This document shows positions 21,685-25,665 of a DNA stretch of 25,665 nt, in pieces. The DNA comes from a virus. The position numbers and the translations under genes were made by a program. Under the pieces are notes generated by a model that did no database searches, was not told the origin of the DNA, and saw only the letters and a program-made list of their open reading frames with translations. The stretch is taken from positions 1 to 25,665 of IMG/VR virus record IMGVR_UViG_3300042564_002265, one strand, 5' to 3'. Each line of letters starts with the position of its first letter. Positions within the stretch are counted from its first letter, which is position 1.

Positions 21685-21697
21685 TAGACTGCCCCTG
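21672..21697 (-). terminator. Hairpin terminator after the single-strand-binding gene
   Basis: CAGGGGCAGTC (21672-21682) and GACTGCCCCTG (21687-21697) form a perfect 11-bp GC-rich stem with a 4-base loop. It lies 13 bp past the stop of the SSB gene. On the minus strand it is followed by a U-rich but interrupted tract (TGTTATTTAG). The plus side is also A/T-rich, so it may work in both directions. It is the only strong hairpin of this type I found. Confidence 0.8.
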
Positions 21698-21709
21698 CTA
21701 TTTAATTAT

Positions 21710-22381
21710 TTACCAGTCTAAGTTGCTGCTTGTGGCTGAAGGCTCATCTGCATGAGTACTTTCTCCAGCAAAGAAAGCTTCTTGTTCTGTGTAAGGCATG
21801 TCACGAACTGCTGCAGTTTCAAGTTCAAACAGCTCTAACCCTGAAGCATCAAACGGTGCTTCATCTTTTGCCAAAGGAATGATTGTGTAACTTGTATCTG
21901 TTTTTGTTCCAGAACGCTTAACACGCCACATCAAATTAGTGATGCTTCCCATTTCGCCAGCATATTCAATAAGTGTTGGTGTAATTGTCTTGCCGCTTGA
22001 CCCTTGAGAAAGGATAGCCACATATGGATCTTCCTTGCCATCGTCAACAAGAACATTAATGTAAAGTCGTGAACGACCCTTCCATCCCGCCTTGTAATCC
22101 TTACGATGCTGTTCACATCCGTAGCACTTGCCTTGATCTTCCATTGTGCAAAGACCCTTACGGCGATAATCTTTTGGATTTGTATGCTCTACAGCAATAA
22201 ACCCAAGTCCAGCCTTTTCGCTGTATGTTGGTGAGTCTGGATCTAGTTCTTGCAAGAAGCGAATCTTTACACTCTCTGTATCCTCTAGTTTTACCCAGCG
22301 ACCTTTTGTACCTTCGCCACCACTTGACTGTGGCTTATCCATAACTTTATTAAGATCTTTTAGACCTTTTACTATTCCCAT
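21710..22381 (-). CDS. Zinc-containing single-strand DNA-binding protein (gp32-like)
   Basis: A 223-aa protein. The N-terminal MGIVKGLKDLNKVMDKP is a short basic multimerisation-type segment. An OB-fold region (WVKLEDTESVKIRFLQ) contains a zinc subdomain with Cys78, Cys86, Cys89 and His92 (KCYGCEQH), as in T4 gp32-like SSBs. The C-terminus is acidic and disordered and ends NLDW, suited to recruit partner proteins. A strong AAAGGAG and a terminator right after the gene suggest high output. It coats single strands for the primase, helicase, polymerase and RecA around it. Confidence 0.8.
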   Translation of the reverse strand: MGIVKGLKDLNKVMDKPQSSGGEGTKGRWVKLEDTESVKIRFLQELDPDSPTYSEKAGLGFIAVEHTNPKDYRRKGLCTMEDQGKCYGCEQHRKDYKAGWKGRSRLYINVLVDDGKEDPYVAILSQGSSGKTITPTLIEYAGEMGSITNLMWRVKRSGTKTDTSYTIIPLAKDEAPFDASGLELFELETAAVRDMPYTEQEAFFAGESTHADEPSATSSNLDW

Positions 22382-22423
22382 ATGTTTCTCCTTTATAGTT
22401 GATGGTATAAATCCATCTGTTTA

Positions 22424-23428
22424 TTATTTTTGATGGGTCCAAGATTGATATTCAATATTGGAAACTGCGTTTTTAATACAGGCTTTAATTTCCTCTTCGG
22501 TCATGTCGCCAGCATCTTTTGCATCATGTGGATATATCTTACCATATTCGTACGAAGCCCACAAGAGGTCTTTATTCTTTAATCTAGAAGCTATGCTATT
22601 AGCAAGCTCACGTCCAGCGTGGTCAGCATCTGTCATTAAAGTAACTTTATTAAAATATCTATTTATTAATGCTAGGTTTTCCGTGGATATATGTCCTCCA
22701 AGTGTTGCAATAACATTGGGGAATCCAGCCTGATGCACACGGATTGCATCAAAGCTAGACTCTACAATAATAACATTATCACCTATTTTTTTAGCACGGT
22801 GAATGTTAAACATAGTTTTGCTTCTTGGTAAATTGGTGCTATTCTTAAATTTCTTTTCAGATATTGATCTGCCAACGATTCCTACTGGCAGCCCATCTGG
22901 ACTATGCACTGGAACCGTAACCATATCCTGCTTTGGGGAATAGCCTAAAGAAAAGTGCGCCATCGAAGACATATCAATGCCCCTAGACTTAAAATAATTT
23001 TGTGCTTCTGGGCTGGCAACTAGGTCGTTATATAAATTCTTTAGTATCTCTTCTGGAAACTCTACAAAGTCTGGCTTGTCTTCTAGCATATCGTTTAGAA
23101 GTTCGTCAAAGTTTTCTAGCGTCTCCGCTTCCTTTGAGTAAACATATCTCATTGCTTCAAAGTCATTCTTGTGCAAAACTCTTTTAACTAATTCTATTAG
23201 CGATCCAGTTTCGCCACATGATGGATTAAAGCATAGCCATGCCCCAGTTGTTTTGCTTATGCTACAGCTTGCGCTGTGTCTGTTGGAATGAAATGGGCAG
23301 TAGAAAGAGATCTCTATATCTGTTTCACCAGCTACCTGCAAGCCAAGGCTTTTTACAATTGCCTTTATGTGCTGCTTAGAGTATTGCGTGGTATCAGCTT
23401 TCCTTGCGTAATTGCTTCGTGCTGCCAT
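22424..23428 (-). CDS. DnaG-type primase (CHC2 zinc finger and TOPRIM)
   Basis: A 334-aa primase. I start it at MAARSNYARK because a longer frame has no ribosome binding site and lies deep in the upstream gene; that start still overlaps the upstream gene by 64 nt. The zinc site is CPFH (44-47) with CFNPSC (66-71). The TOPRIM core has VIIVESSFDAIRVHQAG and LMTDADHAGREL with the metal-binding acids. It makes RNA primers with the DnaB-type helicase encoded just upstream. It is shorter than cellular DnaG at about 600 aa and lacks the C-terminal helicase-binding domain, as many phage primases do. Confidence 0.92.
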   Translation of the reverse strand: MAARSNYARKADTTQYSKQHIKAIVKSLGLQVAGETDIEISFYCPFHSNRHSASCSISKTTGAWLCFNPSCGETGSLIELVKRVLHKNDFEAMRYVYSKEAETLENFDELLNDMLEDKPDFVEFPEEILKNLYNDLVASPEAQNYFKSRGIDMSSMAHFSLGYSPKQDMVTVPVHSPDGLPVGIVGRSISEKKFKNSTNLPRSKTMFNIHRAKKIGDNVIIVESSFDAIRVHQAGFPNVIATLGGHISTENLALINRYFNKVTLMTDADHAGRELANSIASRLKNKDLLWASYEYGKIYPHDAKDAGDMTEEEIKACIKNAVSNIEYQSWTHQK

Positions 23429-23676
23429 GCTGTCTTCTTTCCTACATAAGTGCCATAGAGTGTCATTAAGAACATCCATGTTGTGCCATCAAATTCTACC
23501 GAAAAGTTGGTGTCTATGTCAAGTACCCTAAGATACCCTTTGTCTCTCATTTGGTGCGTAAGCATACTTTCATACTGATGCTTAATGCGAACCATATCAG
23601 AGTCATCTAAAAATTCAACTCTAACCTGGAATCTTTTTATCGGTTTGTGATTCATTATTTTGGAACGGATTCTCAT
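23365..23676 (-). CDS. Small protein overlapping helicase and primase genes, unknown function
   Basis: A frame of 103 aa from MRIRSK, or 96 aa from MNHKPIKRF (23655). AAAGAG lies before the first ATG. It is a mixed alpha/beta protein with QVRVEFLDDSDMVRIKHQY and FDGTTWMFLMTLYGTY, with no motif I can name. The 3' end overlaps the primase start by 64 nt and the 5' end overlaps the DnaB frame by 35 to 56 nt, unusually deep overlaps for this window. Protein-like composition supports it. A helicase-primase partner is possible by position only. Confidence 0.6.
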   Translation of the reverse strand: MRIRSKIMNHKPIKRFQVRVEFLDDSDMVRIKHQYESMLTHQMRDKGYLRVLDIDTNFSVEFDGTTWMFLMTLYGTYVGKKTAWQHEAITQGKLIPRNTLSST

Positions 23677-24883
23677 AAATCTCTTTGACGATACCTCTGT
23701 TGATATCCCAATCTAAGTATAAACCAAATTCATGTCCATGTCGATTCTTGCGTGAGACAATCTCAATCATGTTTGTTCCTGGATATCTGTGCACAGCCAT
23801 AGCCATATCTGCATCGTACTCGATAGCCTTTGACCATGCAACCTGCGACATCATTGGTGGGTTATCTTGGTCGGATACATCATCTGCGGTTGCTGCAGTA
23901 ATATCAATAATAGGAATGTTGTTGGAAACCGCTAGCATTTTAAATTCACGAGAAACGTTTCTGTTTCTTTCAACTTCAGAATTGCTTCGCTTGTTATCAT
24001 TAAACAGCTGATGGTAGTCGAGGATAACCAAGTCTGGCTTATGCTGGTCAATCTTCCCCTGAATGGTTGCTGGTGTGACTTCTGTATTACCCTCATTTGA
24101 AATAAGAATAAAGCTATTCTTGTCAGCAAACTTCTTTGTAGACCATGAACGGAAGTCATCAATATTAATATCTCCCTTTGAAAAGTCAGAAGCCTTAAAC
24201 AGTCCAGAGCCAAGCATTGTATAAATACGATCACGCATATTCTCTGGTGACATTTCAAGAGAAACAATCATTGGCTTAAACCCTTGCTCCCACGCTTTGC
24301 ATGCAAGGTAGGAAGTAAACCATGTCTTACCACGCCCTGGCCAGCCAATAGCAACGATAAGGTGTCCTGGAGCCATACCTGTTGGGTATGCCAAGTCTAT
24401 GGCCTCAAAACCCGTCTTGATGCCTGGAGAACCGCCCATCTCGGCAGAGCGTACTCTCAGCAACTCCATGTGTCTAATTGCTGCTTCGGCATCTGTAATG
24501 TCTAGGTCTCGGACATTGTTAGTAAATCTACTTAGGCCTGCTAGCTGTGACTGCATGTTTTCAAGAACTCTAGATGCAGCATCTTCTTTAAGGGATGATC
24601 CTGCACGAAGAATAATAGTCTTAAGTTTATTTGAAATAAATTCATTCTTAAGTGTATCAAGGTAGTAACCCGTTTGACCTTTGACATCAACTGGCTCAAA
24701 GTCCTTAAACTTCTCCTGCAATATTCCAGCCTCTGGCACAGCTTTAAATTTATAGTAATAGGATTTTAAGCCATCCCAGATATCTTTATGTGATGTAAAT
24801 AGATCGTCTACGTTATCTGCAAGTAGTGTGCTTATATCTTTATTCTTACATACTGCTGAGATTAGTTCCGCTTCTGTATTCAC
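23621..24883 (-). CDS. DnaB-type replicative helicase
   Basis: A 420-aa hexameric helicase. Residues 1-120 resemble the DnaB N-terminal domain. The RecA-like core has Walker A in GWPGRGKTWFT (180-190), an SLEMSPENM segment that fits the DnaB signature, Walker B in PDLVILDYHQLF, and an Arg/Lys-rich KNRHGHEFG sensor near 390. It unwinds the fork ahead of the DnaE polymerase. A separate small gene directly upstream (24880-25203) may help load it. The stop overlaps the small protein downstream. Confidence 0.92.
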   Translation of the reverse strand: MNTEAELISAVCKNKDISTLLADNVDDLFTSHKDIWDGLKSYYYKFKAVPEAGILQEKFKDFEPVDVKGQTGYYLDTLKNEFISNKLKTIILRAGSSLKEDAASRVLENMQSQLAGLSRFTNNVRDLDITDAEAAIRHMELLRVRSAEMGGSPGIKTGFEAIDLAYPTGMAPGHLIVAIGWPGRGKTWFTSYLACKAWEQGFKPMIVSLEMSPENMRDRIYTMLGSGLFKASDFSKGDINIDDFRSWSTKKFADKNSFILISNEGNTEVTPATIQGKIDQHKPDLVILDYHQLFNDNKRSNSEVERNRNVSREFKMLAVSNNIPIIDITAATADDVSDQDNPPMMSQVAWSKAIEYDADMAMAVHRYPGTNMIEIVSRKNRHGHEFGLYLDWDINRGIVKEIYENPFQNNESQTDKKIPG

Positions 24884-25203
24884 TCTACTCCGCCTTGCTC
24901 TACCATCTTCTTCGTTTCTTCTAGTAACAAACGACGCTTCTCTTTATCCTTTTCAATCTCAGTCCTTACTGTATCCATTTTATCAAAGTTATATAGAAAG
25001 AACTGTATTGTGTGGCCATGCTTTGTTAAATGGAAATAATACTCCAGCAACTCTTTTGCACGGTTAAATCCTACACTATCAATAACATCTTGCATAGCCC
25101 ACTTCTCACGAAATTTATTAATAGACGCCTCTTTACCATACTTCTCTTTATATAAATTTTGAAATAGGCTGAGAAGAATATATGGCTCTTTATTATTTGC
25201 CAC
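24880..25203 (-). CDS. Helical protein before the helicase, possible loader
   Basis: A 107-aa protein: LLSLFQNLYKEKYGKEASIN, then KWAMQDVIDSVGFNRAKELLEYYF, then a charged C-terminal helix. The all-helical makeup and its direct coupling to DnaB (ATGA-type 4-nt overlap) resemble helicase-loading or replisome accessory proteins in other phages, and similar sequences occur in actinophages. There is no ATPase motif, so it is not a DnaC-type loader. The function is inference. Confidence 0.75.
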   Translation of the reverse strand: MANNKEPYILLSLFQNLYKEKYGKEASINKFREKWAMQDVIDSVGFNRAKELLEYYFHLTKHGHTIQFFLYNFDKMDTVRTEIEKDKEKRRLLLEETKKMVEQGGVE

Positions 25204-25396
25204 GCTTTAGCTCTTCCTCGACCTCTTCTGTTTTTTGAATTAGCTTATTCTCAACAAAAGCATATACTCGTTCCGTGGCAGCTTCTACTGTCTCTCCCTG
25301 CCTTACATCATCTTCAATGCCTACGCCAATCTTAATGCTTTCATAGTTACCAAGATTTCTAGTAAAGGAAAGATCTACTTTTACTCTCGTTGTCAT
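25193..25396 (-). CDS. 67-aa conserved-looking protein, unknown function
   Basis: MTTRVKVDLSFTRNLGNYES opens a small protein with alternating hydrophobic strands (IKIGVGIEDDV) followed by an amphipathic helix (EAATERVYAFVENKL) and a charged tail. It looks like one beta-hairpin plus helix. It overlaps both neighbours by 4 to 11 nt in the replication operon. No catalytic motif is visible. Confidence 0.75.
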   Translation of the reverse strand: MTTRVKVDLSFTRNLGNYESIKIGVGIEDDVRQGETVEAATERVYAFVENKLIQKTEEVEEELKRGK

Positions 25397-25506
25397 TTGT
25401 GTTCCGCCTTCTTGTGTCTACTAAGTGTATCGCTAGCAAATATGCCCCAACGAACTTCTATGTCCCGCTTACAGATATCGCATGTCACAGCTCTACTTTT
25501 TTCCAT
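25393..25506 (-). CDS. 37-aa C2H2-like zinc-finger protein
   Basis: The sequence carries VTCDICKRDIEV with Cys9 and Cys12, then His31 and His36 in SRHKKAEHK, giving C-x2-C-x18-H-x4-H, longer in the loop than a classical C2H2 finger. It is basic. The TGA overlaps the next ATG (ATGA) and the start overlaps the 43-aa gene by 14 nt. A small DNA- or RNA-binding protein is likely. Confidence 0.7.
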   Translation of the reverse strand: MEKSRAVTCDICKRDIEVRWGIFASDTLSRHKKAEHK

Positions 25507-25624
25507 CTTCTACCTTTTTTACTATCACAGGGCCGTTATTAGAATTCCAATATTCAACTTCTGCTTCACGCTTGCGTTTTTTTGCAGCGCCTGTCTCCAG
25601 TGTGTACCGTGCCATTTCAGCCAT
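25493..25624 (-). CDS. 43-aa basic protein, unknown function
   Basis: MAEMARYTLETGAAKKRKRE opens a small protein with a Lys/Arg cluster and the end VIVKKVEDGKK. The ATG overlaps the TAA of the upstream gene (TAATG), which supports this start over an ATG five codons earlier. It has no recognisable domain. The basic patch suggests nucleic-acid contact. Confidence 0.6.
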   Translation of the reverse strand: MAEMARYTLETGAAKKRKREAEVEYWNSNNGPVIVKKVEDGKK

Positions 25625-25665
25625 TACTCCGCCTTCCATACTGGAACAAACTTTCCGTCTTCTGT
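25624..25665 (-). CDS. C-terminal fragment of a gene that enters from the right edge
   Basis: The frame reads TEDGKFVPVWKAE then TAA, with the start outside the window. The TAA overlaps the ATG of the next gene by one base, which is the junction type used throughout this operon. Thirteen residues are too few to name it. Confidence 0.6.
   Translation of the reverse strand, partial: TEDGKFVPVWKAE

Overview
The window looks like a piece of an A+T-rich tailed dsDNA phage genome (Caudoviricetes). Every convincing protein gene and all three tRNAs lie on the minus strand, packed head to tail with ATGA or TAATG junctions. The phage hallmarks are a large terminase (7424-9226) with a probable small terminase (9806-10342), a CHAP-type lysin and a self-contained replication and recombination set. 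The host is inferred only. A DnaE-type polymerase, several start codons placed for leaderless transcripts, and the low G+C suggest a phage of a low-GC, possibly freshwater, actinobacterium. I did not run any search to test this.

Transcription runs from right to left. From 25665 to 21700 is a replication block: small conserved proteins (one C2H2-like), a possible helicase-loading protein, DnaB-type helicase, a small overlapping protein, CHC2/TOPRIM primase and a zinc-containing single-strand-binding protein. The block ends at a strong hairpin terminator (21672-21697). The -35 box of the next promoter is embedded in that hairpin; this promoter drives a 68-aa Cys protein and the DnaE polymerase (18174-21443). 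A 15-codon mini-ORF, four tandem paralogous genes of unknown function and a MazG-like gene follow. RecA has its own promoter (16317-16345). It is followed by a zinc ribbon, a small nuclease-like protein, two tandem paralogous 2OG-Fe(II) oxygenases, a 34-aa membrane peptide, a helical protein, a Cas4-like nuclease, a zinc protein, a RuvC-like resolvase, a 48-aa HTH protein and a DUF1599-like protein.

A leaderless promoter (10349-10357) starts the packaging operon: small terminase, a third 2OG oxygenase wedged between the terminase subunits, then large terminase. No portal or capsid gene follows within the window. Instead there is a Cys protein, an SGNH-like hydrolase, a NodU/TobZ-type carbamoyltransferase whose 3' end is also the start of a tRNA gene, three tRNAs (CAU, Arg-UCU, Lys-UUU), a second SGNH hydrolase, a short-chain dehydrogenase, a CHAP lysin, a thermonuclease and an FmdB-like zinc ribbon.

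The left end, behind a consensus extended -10 promoter overlapped by a palindrome, is a large TTG-initiated, Sec-exported Ala/Thr/Val-rich protein that runs off the window.

The most novel elements are the four-gene paralogue cassette next to DnaE, the set of three 2OG oxygenases plus glycan-type tailoring enzymes, the carbamoyltransferase/tRNA overlap, and the exported repeat protein.
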